A stretch of 60,739 nt of DNA from Candidatus Kuenenia stuttgartensis. Its GTDB lineage: Bacteria > Planctomycetota > Planctomycetia > Pirellulales > UBA1268. Shown here piece after piece: positions 1 to 7,541 of the stretch. A program made the position numbers and the translations under genes. Positions within the stretch are counted from its first letter, which is position 1. Each line of letters begins with the position of its first letter. Location of the stretch: NCBI GenBank assembly GCA_945897435.1, contig CAMDFJ010000007.1, positions 1-60,739 on the forward strand, given 5' to 3'. The notes beneath the pieces are model-generated. The model was not told where the DNA came from. It was given only the letters and a program-made list of their open reading frames with translations, and made no database searches.

Positions 1-46
1 TGATCGAACGCCCGTGTACACGCGAGCCGGTTCGCCGCGGCCCTGC

Positions 47-71
47 AGATCCGTGCCGCAGGCACGGATCT
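47..71. other. perfect 11-bp inverted repeat upstream of cysteine synthase gene
   Basis: Two 11-base arms (47-57 and 61-71) are exact reverse complements around a 3-base loop. The repeat ends 18 bases before the ATG at 90 and just before a -10-like TACAAT. It could be a terminator hairpin for a gene left of the window, although no T-tract longer than three follows on the plus strand, or an operator covering the -35 region of the downstream gene. Positions 1-46 show no recognisable feature. Confidence 0.5.
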
Positions 72-77
72 TTGCGA

Positions 78-83
78 TACAAT
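78..83 (+). promoter_or_regulatory. possible -10 box (TACAAT), leaderless start
   Basis: TACAAT ends 6 bases before the ATG at 90, and no Shine-Dalgarno sequence lies between. A transcript starting near 90 would therefore be leaderless. No good -35 hexamer is visible, and its expected place falls inside the inverted repeat at 47-71. This is inference only. Confidence 0.3.
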
Positions 84-89
84 AAATTG

Positions 90-1073
90 ATGTCCGAAAC
101 CCCAGCTGCGGCGCAGGAATCAGTCGTTTCGAGCGTGCTCGACCTGATCGCCAACACTCCGATGGTGGAGTTGGGCCGGATCCGGTCGCGGCTCAAACTC
201 GACGGTCGCCTGCTCGCCAAGTGCGAGCAGATGTCGCCCGGCGGCAGCAAGAAGGATCGGATCGCCCTGCACATCATCCGTACGGCCGAGGCCGAAGGAC
301 GGCTTGCTGCCGGACAGCCGGTCGTCGAAGTCACCAGCGGCAACACCGGCACGGGATTGGCGATCGTCTGTCGGGCCCTGGACCATCCCTTCATCGCGGT
401 GATGAGCGCGGGAAACTCCCGCGAGCGGGCCCAGCAGATGCGGGCCCTGGGGGCCGAGGTGGTGGTCACGCCGCAGGTGCCGGGATCGACGCCGGGGCTC
501 GTCAGCGGTCAGGACCTGGAACTTGTGCGGGCTGAAGCACGGAGAATCCTGGCTGAACGGCGCGGTTTTTTTGCCGACCAGTTCGCCACGCCGGCAAACG
601 CGGCCGCCCACGCGCTCTCGACGGCACCAGAGATGTGGCGGCAGTCGGGCGGCACGATCGACGTCTTTCTCGACTTCGCCGGCACGGGCGGCAGCTTCGC
701 CGGCTGCATGCAGTATTTCCGCAACATGAACCCGGCAGTGCGGGGCTACATCGTCGAACCGGCCGCAGCAACCACGCTCGCCACCTGCAGCACTCTGGAG
801 ATGCCGCATGCGATCCAGGGGGGCGGCTACGGGATGCCGTCGCTCACCCAGATGGAAGGCTGCAAAGTGGACGGATATCTCCACTGCTCGGATCAGGAGG
901 CGATCGCGGGAGCGCGGATGCTGGCCGCCGAGGAAGGCCTGTTTGCCGGCTTCAGTGCCGGTGCCCATCTGCACGCCGCCATCGAACTGCTCCGGGGCCA
1001 GGAACGGGGTCGGACGATCGCCTTCCTGGTCTGCGACACGGGCCTCAAGTACCTCTCGACCGACCTCTTCTGA
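90..1073 (+). CDS. PLP-dependent cysteine synthase family protein
   Basis: This 327-residue protein belongs to the cysteine synthase / cystathionine beta-synthase fold-type II family, whose members make cysteine from O-acetylserine and sulfide or condense related beta-substituted serines. The PLP lysine is K55 in the motif PGGSKKDR (usually PGGSVKDR). The asparagine loop SGNTGTGLA lies near residue 92, the phosphate-binding GTGGS near 205, and the C-terminal CDTGLKYLST matches the family ending. No CBS domains follow. The ATG at 90 is chosen because the in-frame TTG at 72 overlaps the hairpin arm and adds nothing conserved. It is a soluble cytoplasmic enzyme transcribed alone and convergent with the next gene. 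The exact substrate (O-acetylserine versus another donor) cannot be read from sequence. Confidence 0.87.
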   Translation: MSETPAAAQESVVSSVLDLIANTPMVELGRIRSRLKLDGRLLAKCEQMSPGGSKKDRIALHIIRTAEAEGRLAAGQPVVEVTSGNTGTGLAIVCRALDHPFIAVMSAGNSRERAQQMRALGAEVVVTPQVPGSTPGLVSGQDLELVRAEARRILAERRGFFADQFATPANAAAHALSTAPEMWRQSGGTIDVFLDFAGTGGSFAGCMQYFRNMNPAVRGYIVEPAAATTLATCSTLEMPHAIQGGGYGMPSLTQMEGCKVDGYLHCSDQEAIAGARMLAAEEGLFAGFSAGAHLHAAIELLRGQERGRTIAFLVCDTGLKYLSTDLF

Positions 1074-1127
1074 ACTCGATCCGATGCTTCTGGCCGAGAT
1101 GCCGCAAGATTTTGAGTAGCACCCTGA

Positions 1128-2429
1128 TCAGGACAATATTTTCCGAATCGGGGTTCCGTCGTGGGCGACCTTGAAGGGACGGAGCGTGGGCGACATCACG
1201 ACCTCGTCCCGCGGCAGTCCGAGGGCCTCGGCCACCGTGGCGTTGAGATCGGCGGGCGTGACACCATCCTCCTCCACGCCATGCCCGCGCTTGTCCGACT
1301 TCCCATAGATCTGGCCGCCCTTGATCCCGGCACCGGCCAGCATCGACGAAAAGACGGCCGGGTGGTGATCGCGGCCGGCGTTGTAGTTGATCGTCGGCGA
1401 GCGGCCAAATTCAGTGGCGAGCACCACCAGCGTGTCGTCGAGCAGTCCCCGCGTCGAGAGATCGCTCAGCAGCGTCCCCACGGCCTGATCGAGGATGCCC
1501 GCCATCTTCGGCAGCGTGTTGTAATCCCACATGGTGTTATGCATGTCCCAGGTACCGAGCGTCACCTCGACGCAGCGAACGTTGTTCTCGATCAGTCGCC
1601 GGGCCAGCATGCAGCCCTGGCCGAATGGGTCGCGGCCGTAGCGGTCGCGGTCCTCAGGCTTCTCCTTGCCGAGATCGAAGGCCTGCAATTCGCCGCTGGT
1701 CAGCAGGGTCGTGGCTTCGTCATAGAAATCGGTGTAGCTCTGCACGCTCTTGAGCGGATACTTCTCCCGAAATCTGCGGTCGAACTTATTGATCAGAGCG
1801 ATCCGCTTTTCGAACGACTCTTCGGTGAGATATTTCGGCGACTGGGTGTTTTCGAGTCCCTTGTTGGGGTCGCCGATCGGCAGCGGGCTGAACGTCGGGT
1901 CGAGGAATCCGGCACCAGGATGCCGTGCCCCTGAGCCGATCAGCACAGTGTCGGGGAGGTTTTTGTTCTGCCGACCCTTGAGCCTTTGGATCCAGGGGCC
2001 GATCGTGGGGTGTCGTTCCGTGGCGATCTGCTCATAGCTCGTTCGCATGAGATATTCGCCCTGCTCGTGATCGGCTGTCTCGGTATTCATCGAACGGATC
2101 ACCGCCATCTTGCCGAACTGCCCGGCGAGGGACGGCAGATACTCGCTGAACTGGACCCCTGCGACACTCGTGTTGATGGCCCCGGTCTGGCCCTGATTCT
2201 CCGAACCGGGCTTCACATCGAACGTGTCGAGGTGGGTCATCCCGCCTTGCATGTAGAGATAGATCAGCCGCTTGGCCTTGCCGCCAGCCCGACTGCCCGC
2301 CTTGGCCTGCTCGGCCCCGATGGCGTCATTCAGTCCGGAATACAGGCCGACGCCCAGCGACAACCGGGCGGCACGCTCGAGAAATTGCCGCCGACTCCAG
2401 CCGTCCATCCGGGATACCACGTCTCGCAT
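1128..2429 (-). CDS. DUF1501 domain-containing protein (sulfatase-like fold)
   Basis: This is a 433-residue DUF1501 protein, a family abundant in planctomycetes and related to the alkaline phosphatase/sulfatase fold. The N-terminus carries a Tat-like motif (WSRRQFLERAARLSLG), implying export. Family landmarks include IYLYMQGGMTHLDTFD near residue 58 and the C-terminal stretches EFGRSPTIN and GRDHHP. The ATG at 2429 is chosen because GAGGTGG sits just upstream; an in-frame start at 2507 would overlap the preceding gene. It lies 74 bases downstream of the TPR-DUF1549-DUF1553 gene, the usual partner, so they are probably co-transcribed. The molecular function of such pairs is unproven; envelope or polysaccharide processing is often suggested. 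Confidence 0.88.
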   Translation of the reverse strand: MRDVVSRMDGWSRRQFLERAARLSLGVGLYSGLNDAIGAEQAKAGSRAGGKAKRLIYLYMQGGMTHLDTFDVKPGSENQGQTGAINTSVAGVQFSEYLPSLAGQFGKMAVIRSMNTETADHEQGEYLMRTSYEQIATERHPTIGPWIQRLKGRQNKNLPDTVLIGSGARHPGAGFLDPTFSPLPIGDPNKGLENTQSPKYLTEESFEKRIALINKFDRRFREKYPLKSVQSYTDFYDEATTLLTSGELQAFDLGKEKPEDRDRYGRDPFGQGCMLARRLIENNVRCVEVTLGTWDMHNTMWDYNTLPKMAGILDQAVGTLLSDLSTRGLLDDTLVVLATEFGRSPTINYNAGRDHHPAVFSSMLAGAGIKGGQIYGKSDKRGHGVEEDGVTPADLNATVAEALGLPRDEVVMSPTLRPFKVAHDGTPIRKILS

Positions 2430-2503
2430 GACCCACCTCGCATTGCCTGATGATCGATCACTCCGCCGCGGTGTCGCAGGCGGCGCCGCAGAATCCCCGC
2501 ACA

Positions 2504-5500
2504 TCACTGCACAAACATGAACTCTCGCGTGTTCACCAGCGACCAGACGACGTTGCCGTAGCCGGCCGGACCGTCGCTGCGAACCTGGGCCATGGCGGTG
2601 GCGATTTCCTCGGCGTCGGGTTCCCGGCTGAGGATCGTGAGAAACACCACCTTCACGCCCTCGGAGAGCGTCTTCTTCCTGACGATGTTGTCGTAGATCG
2701 TGGAATTTTTCTCGAGCAGCATGTGGGTGATCTGGCCGTTGTACATGAACAGCACCTGGGGCACGGAGCCGGAGGTGGACGACGCCGAAATCAGTTCCCG
2801 ATCCGACTGACCGAAGGTCCGCAGAAAATGATTTGGAGGCAGCGGCGAGGGCAGTTCCGAGGCCCTGGCCAGGAGGTTGCCCTTGTATTTGAACTTCTCC
2901 TGGGTCTTGTTTCGGACCTGGTCGAAGTCCCTGACCTTTTTCATCGACACCAGGATCTCATCGGCAGTCGCATTGCTGATATCGATCGTCAGTGCGTCCT
3001 TGTAGACGTCAGCCGGAGCCTCCCGATAGTCGGCCGTCGCCACTGCGAGCGTCACGAACGAGTCCCAGGCCTGCTCGGCGGTCATTCGCCGCAGGGCCGG
3101 TCCTGGGAAGTGATAGGGTGCCCCGAGCGGCACCTCGTCTCTGCAGGCCTGCCGCTGATAGGTCTCTGTATTGAAGAGGATGCGGAGATATTCCTTCATG
3201 TTGAAGTCGAGCCGCTGCATCTCCGACTCGAGGAACTTCATCAACTCCGGATTCTCTGCCACCGTCGAATCCATCATGTCGTCGACGGGTTCGATCTGTC
3301 CGACGCCAAACACCTGCTTCCAGAGCCTGTTGGCGATCGTGACCGCGAACCTCGGATTCTCCTTGGAGGTCAGCCAACGGGCAAAGACCTGCCGCGGCTT
3401 CTCGCCCGGCTTCGGCTTGATCTCCGGGCCGAACAGCGGCTTCGGCTCCACCACGTCGCCCGGCTTCGCATCGCTGTAGGCATAGTCCTTGGGAAGCTTG
3501 ATCTTCCGGCCATCATCGTCGAACACGATCTTCGTGAGCGTCCGCATCTGGGCGTCAAACTGATAGGAAATCCGCCGACGATCCTCCTCCTCCTGTTCGA
3601 TGGCCCCATACTCTTCCTTGAGCCGTTCGCCGGGCTTGTCGGACCAGAACCGTTTGTCGTTGGGATTGGTCCGGGTCTGCGTGGGGAAGACGTAGGCGGC
3701 AGCCTGATAGAACTGCTTCTGCGTCCATTTGTCGAAGGGGTGGTTGTGGCACTGGGCACAGCCGATGCGGGTGCCGAGGAAAATTCGGATTGAGTTGTTG
3801 ACGTTGTCGAGCGGCATGCCCGGGTCGCGCTGGAGATAGCCGGTGGCGGGGCTCTCCCAGGGCAGGCCCTCAGACGAGAGCATGGCATGGACCATCTCGT
3901 CCCATGGCGTATTCGTCGCCAGCGATTGCTTGATCCACTGCCGATAGGGCTCGCCACGGACGTCCTCCGTCGGACGATCCTTGTATCGCAGGACATCGGC
4001 CCAGTAATTGAAGAAGTGGCTGGCGTAGTCGTCGCTGCCGAGCAGCTGATCGATCAGCTTCGTGCGTTTGTCCGACTCGTGCGAGACGAGAAACCGCGTC
4101 GTCTCCTGGTAGGTGGGAATGCGGCCGGCGATGTCGAGATAGATCCGCCGCACGAACGTCTCGTCGTCCGTCTGAGGCATCGGGGTGATCTTGTGCTTGG
4201 CGTAATTCGCGGCGACAAAACCATCGATCTTCTTCGCCGAGGCCAGTGCCTCCGCATGCCGGGCCGGATCAACGGCAGCCGATTCGACATCAAAACGGGG
4301 CGGGGAAGTATCTTCGGGTTTCTTCTTGCCACTGGCCAATTCGTCGAGTTCCTTGGCCTGAGCCAGATCGGCCTTGATCGCGGCGAGCCCCTTCTCGTCG
4401 GGCTTGAGATTTTTTCGAGCCTTGGCCCGACCGGCGTAGGCTGCCGAGAGCTTGGCATTGAGTTCGATGGCCTTCGTGAAATCGTCGACGGCCTTTTCGT
4501 GGTTCTTGGTCGCGAGATGTGCCTGGCCTCGGCCGGCGTAGGCCTCGGCAGACCTCGGAGCGAGCCGGATCGCCTCGTCGAACGCAGCGGTCGCCTGCCG
4601 GGCATCCTTTTTCTGCAGCCAGAGAAGGCCCCGCTGCAGGCGGGCCCGGGCCAGATTCGGTGCGGCAGCGATCGCCGCCTCGACGTCGGCCACCGCCCGG
4701 TCGGTGTCGCCGGCCATCACGGCGAGCAGTGACCGGTCGCACAACGCCTCGGCGAGCTTCGGGTCGATTTCGAGCGCCTTGGAGATGTCGGCGACAGCCT
4801 TGACGAGGTCTTTTTTGCCTCCCTTGGCGATACTGGCCGCCGCCCGCCGCTCGTAGGCGATCGCAAGTTTGGGGTCGAGTTCGAGCGCCTTGTTTTGATC
4901 GCCGATCACGTAGTCGTAGCGGCCCAGACCGCCGTGGGCAAAGCCGCGACAACTGACGGCCAGCGCCGATTTCGGGTCGATCTTCGCCGCTCGATCGAAA
5001 CTGCCGACGGCTTTTTCGAATTCATGCCTGGCCAGATAGGCCAATCCACGGTTGAAGTGGGCGTCGAAGTAGCTGTCTTTCTCCAGGATCGCGAAGTAGC
5101 AGCTGTCGATCGCCGGCAGGTATCTGCCCTGGGCGTACTGCGCCTTCGATCGCTGCACATGGGCCTCGGCCCTCAGGCCGACGAGGGCGGGGTCACGTCC
5201 CCCTTGGCCTGTGACCTGATCGAAATCCTCGATGGCGGCGTCGAGATCACCCTTGCCGGCCCGGGCCACTCCGCGGGCGAGCAGGGCGACCGCTGACTTG
5301 CCATCTGCCGCCAGAGCCTTCTCGGCGGTCGCGAGCGCCTCGTTCCAGCGGTTGGCAGCCGACTGGGCGCGGGATTGCTCAGCGAGAACCTGAGACTGTG
5401 CCTGCTGCTGGGAGCCGGCAGCGGATGTCTCGAGGGCGATGGCAGCCGGCACCCGCCAGACGACCAGGGTCACCAGCAGCAAGGAGCCGAAAACCCGCAC

Positions 5501-5533
5501 GACAAACGAGTTGAACATGCCGACATTCACCAC
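2504..5533 (-). CDS. TPR-DUF1549-DUF1553 fusion protein
   Basis: This 1009-residue secreted protein has three parts. A hydrophobic signal segment covers roughly residues 9-33. About eight tetratricopeptide repeats occupy roughly residues 60-400 (for example AYAGRGQAHLATKNHEKAVDDF). DUF1549 follows from about residue 435 (FVRRIYLDIAGRIPTYQE and the family cysteine motif GCAQCHNHPFDKW), and DUF1553 completes the C-terminus. The DUF1549 partner near 28081 starts with a cytochrome c (PSCyt1) motif, which is absent here; the TPR array takes its place. GTG at 5533 is preferred because GGAGG lies 7 bases upstream; ATG at 5518 is an alternative. It forms an operon with the DUF1501 gene. Its biochemical role is unknown. 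Confidence 0.87.
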   Translation of the reverse strand: MVNVGMFNSFVVRVFGSLLLVTLVVWRVPAAIALETSAAGSQQQAQSQVLAEQSRAQSAANRWNEALATAEKALAADGKSAVALLARGVARAGKGDLDAAIEDFDQVTGQGGRDPALVGLRAEAHVQRSKAQYAQGRYLPAIDSCYFAILEKDSYFDAHFNRGLAYLARHEFEKAVGSFDRAAKIDPKSALAVSCRGFAHGGLGRYDYVIGDQNKALELDPKLAIAYERRAAASIAKGGKKDLVKAVADISKALEIDPKLAEALCDRSLLAVMAGDTDRAVADVEAAIAAAPNLARARLQRGLLWLQKKDARQATAAFDEAIRLAPRSAEAYAGRGQAHLATKNHEKAVDDFTKAIELNAKLSAAYAGRAKARKNLKPDEKGLAAIKADLAQAKELDELASGKKKPEDTSPPRFDVESAAVDPARHAEALASAKKIDGFVAANYAKHKITPMPQTDDETFVRRIYLDIAGRIPTYQETTRFLVSHESDKRTKLIDQLLGSDDYASHFFNYWADVLRYKDRPTEDVRGEPYRQWIKQSLATNTPWDEMVHAMLSSEGLPWESPATGYLQRDPGMPLDNVNNSIRIFLGTRIGCAQCHNHPFDKWTQKQFYQAAAYVFPTQTRTNPNDKRFWSDKPGERLKEEYGAIEQEEEDRRRISYQFDAQMRTLTKIVFDDDGRKIKLPKDYAYSDAKPGDVVEPKPLFGPEIKPKPGEKPRQVFARWLTSKENPRFAVTIANRLWKQVFGVGQIEPVDDMMDSTVAENPELMKFLESEMQRLDFNMKEYLRILFNTETYQRQACRDEVPLGAPYHFPGPALRRMTAEQAWDSFVTLAVATADYREAPADVYKDALTIDISNATADEILVSMKKVRDFDQVRNKTQEKFKYKGNLLARASELPSPLPPNHFLRTFGQSDRELISASSTSGSVPQVLFMYNGQITHMLLEKNSTIYDNIVRKKTLSEGVKVVFLTILSREPDAEEIATAMAQVRSDGPAGYGNVVWSLVNTREFMFVQ

Positions 5534-5745
5534 GTTCGATCCTCCAAAGTGTCAGCGACGGCTGAGCAATTTCCCCAGAATGAAAGTATCAGCAGGATCG
5601 CGGTGGAAGCAAGTCTTACGCCAAACTGTGCCGGCGGGAGTGTCGCGGACGTTTTGAAAGGGATTCCAGACTGCCGCTTGCCCCCATCGGTCGGGTGGCT
5701 ACGGTTCCCGCAGTCAGATTCCTTTTTTTCTTCTGGAGTTGAGAC

Positions 5746-6369
5746 ATGCCCATTTCGAGATTTTTCGCCTGCACGTGCGGATTTGTGTTCAGTCTTGGAC
5801 TGCTGACGGCGGCCCTGACCGCCTCGGCCACGCCCCCCTGCAACGGCAGCCAGGCACCGGTGGCCACCGGCGGCCACGTGATCCAGCATGCGGTCATCCG
5901 CGAGCATTCGACCGCGAACCATGAGGTTCGGCAGGTGGTCTACGCCGACGCGCCCAAGGACATCGTCGACACCGCTGTCGGAGCCGGGACGTTCAAGACC
6001 CTTGCGGCGGCTCTCGGGGCGGCCGATCTTGTCGCGACGCTCAAGGGCGACGGCCCCTTCACGGTCTTCGCACCGACCGACGAGGCCTTTGCGAAGCTTC
6101 CGGCGGGCACCGTGGAAACCCTGCTGAAGCCGGAAAACAAGGAGAAGCTCAAGGAAATCCTGCTTCTCCACGTCGTTCCCGGCAATGTCTATGCGGCCGA
6201 CGTCGTGAAGCTCAAGGAAGCGAAGACTGCCGGCGGGAAGACGGTCTCGATCTCCACCGAAGGCGGCGTGAAGGTCGGTACTGCGAAAGGCCTCTCGAAC
6301 GTCGTCAAGACCGACATCAAGACCAAGAACGGCGTGATCCATGTGATCGACGCGGTCATTCTGCCGTAA
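5746..6369 (+). CDS. secreted fasciclin (FAS1) domain protein
   Basis: This 207-residue protein has an N-terminal signal peptide (hydrophobic core about residues 5-27, cleavage near ASA-TPP) and one FAS1 domain over roughly residues 70-207. The FAS1 H1 motif reads [15 protein letters not shown], the central block LLLHVVPG and the H2 region [16 protein letters not shown]1 domains mediate cell-surface or matrix adhesion, so this is probably an exported or surface adhesive protein. GGAG lies about 9 bases before the ATG. It is divergent from the TPR-DUF1549 gene, with a 212-bp intergenic region in which I see no convincing promoter. It converges with the Ig-like gene and shares a candidate terminator with it. 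Confidence 0.9.
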   Translation: MPISRFFACTCGFVFSLGLLTAALTASATPPCNGSQAPVATGGHVIQHAVIREHSTANHEVRQVVYADAPKDIVDTAVGAGTFKTLAAALGAADLVATLKGDGPFTVFAPTDEAFAKLPAGTVETLLKPENKEKLKEILLLHVVPGNVYAADVVKLKEAKTAGGKTVSISTEGGVKVGTAKGLSNVVKTDIKTKNGVIHVIDAVILP

Positions 6370-6381
6370 GTGCGACACGGT

Positions 6382-7365
6382 TCAGACCGCCACCGGAGGC
6401 AGGGTCTGCTTCCGGTGGCGGTTGCCGGCCGCATCGGTGATCGTGCCTCCGTAGCAGAGACAGGATTTCACCGGTGCCATGAGCTCGCCTGTGCCGGCAT
6501 CCGCGGCCGTGAATGTGTAGGCGTAGGTGAGCCGATTCGTGCCGCTGCCCTCCTGGTAGCGGGCGAGCGAATCCTTGCCCCGGAACGTGAATTTGAGTGC
6601 GGGAAGCGTGCCGTTGACCGGAGCGACATGCATCGGCTGATCGAACTGGAGCGTCCAGCTGACCACTCCCCCCTCGACCGCCTCGTAGGTCGCCGACTGC
6701 GGCCCTTCGAGACGCGACACCCTGTCGGTGGTCGTGTCGAGCGTGAAACTGACCGAGACGGGCGTCGATCCATTGCCTGCCGGGTCGACCTGTCGCACCC
6801 ACCAGCGGTTTTCGCCAGCCTGCGGCCGGTAGGAACCCCAGACGGCCGTGAGCGGATCGAAACTGCCGCTGTCGCGGCTGAACTGGACCACCGCCCTTGG
6901 CTCCTGCCCGCTGATGGTGAGGCCGGCCATGGTCGTGATTCCATCGCTGGAGGAGACGCCGGTGTCCTGCCTGAGCGACAGATTGAGCGGTGAGGCCGTT
7001 CGGTCGACTTTGATCGCCAGCGGCCGCGTCGGGCTCGTCGAGCGTCCGGCGGCATCGACGATCCGGGCGACGATCCGGTAGTGGCCATCCACCTCCAGCC
7101 CCTCGGGCAGAAACGTGCGGCCGCTGGTGATCGTCGCCGTCTGGGCGGGGCCGCCGTTGACCGTGTATTCGACCCGCTGGCTCGCGGTGACCGTGCGATT
7201 GACCGCAATCGTCGGATTTGATGTGACCCGGTCGGTTCGGCTGCGGCCGGTGTCGTCGGCGAGCCCGATTACGACGGCACAGACCTGCCGCGGTTCCACG
7301 GCCTCGATCCCGAGCCGGATCGGGGCGTCGAGCTGACGGCGACTGGTGGCTCGGTGGCGGGGCAT
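6382..7365 (-). CDS. Ig-like repeat protein with decayed LEPR-like N-terminus
   Basis: This 327-residue protein has no classical signal peptide. Residues about 15-40 contain IEAVEPRQVC, which resembles the LEPR-XLL segment at the start of many large planctomycete surface proteins but is imperfect. The rest looks like bacterial Ig-like modules: one around residues 65-130 (VEYTVNGGPAQ through VDRTAS) and others through residue 310 (VVQFSRDSG, WWVRQVDPAGN, AVEGGVVSWTLQFDQPM). It is short for this class and ends without a cell-wall or PEP-CTERM anchor, so it may be a shortened relative. The ATG at 7365 follows GGAGAGG; the frame stays open upstream to 7545, but that part coincides with a structured leader. 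Function unknown, presumably cell surface. Confidence 0.7.
   Translation of the reverse strand: MPRHRATSRRQLDAPIRLGIEAVEPRQVCAVVIGLADDTGRSRTDRVTSNPTIAVNRTVTASQRVEYTVNGGPAQTATITSGRTFLPEGLEVDGHYRIVARIVDAAGRSTSPTRPLAIKVDRTASPLNLSLRQDTGVSSSDGITTMAGLTISGQEPRAVVQFSRDSGSFDPLTAVWGSYRPQAGENRWWVRQVDPAGNGSTPVSVSFTLDTTTDRVSRLEGPQSATYEAVEGGVVSWTLQFDQPMHVAPVNGTLPALKFTFRGKDSLARYQEGSGTNRLTYAYTFTAADAGTGELMAPVKSCLCYGGTITDAAGNRHRKQTLPPVAV
6386..6422. terminator. bidirectional terminator-like hairpin in a coding 3' end
   Basis: Twelve-base arms at 6386-6397 and 6411-6422 are perfect reverse complements around a 13-base loop. The element lies 17 bases after the fasciclin stop and inside the last codons of the convergent Ig-like gene. 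Neither strand has a strong T-tract, so if it stops transcription it does so by stem strength or with Rho. Confidence 0.45.
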
Positions 7366-7541
7366 GCGATCCTCTCCTGCGGAACTGGGCGACCTTCCCA
7401 AGGGGGGATCGGCTGTCGGCGCGGACCGCAACGATCTGGGCTCAGGCTGACCGGCACAGCGGCCGCAGCTTGCCCATTTCCCAACGGTCGGAATTCCCGC
7501 TGGTGGCGGCGTGAGACCGAGCGGCCTCGCCGACGGTGGCG
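7366..7541 (-). promoter_or_regulatory. structured leader upstream of Ig-like gene
   Basis: On the minus strand this 176-base gap can fold into a multi-part hairpin at 7475-7438: GGGC/GCCC, then GCTG/CAGC, then CGGC/GCCG closing a CGCTGT loop, with an AA/CTGA internal loop. A second short stem (TTCC/GGAA) precedes it and a CCTTGGGAAGG hairpin follows. The Shine-Dalgarno sequence sits at the end. It might be a cis-regulatory RNA; I do not recognise a known riboswitch class. Confidence 0.35.

Noticed and set aside
7366-7541. c-di-GMP or cobalamin riboswitch
   Set aside because: The consensus segments of both classes are not matched; only general hairpins can be supported.
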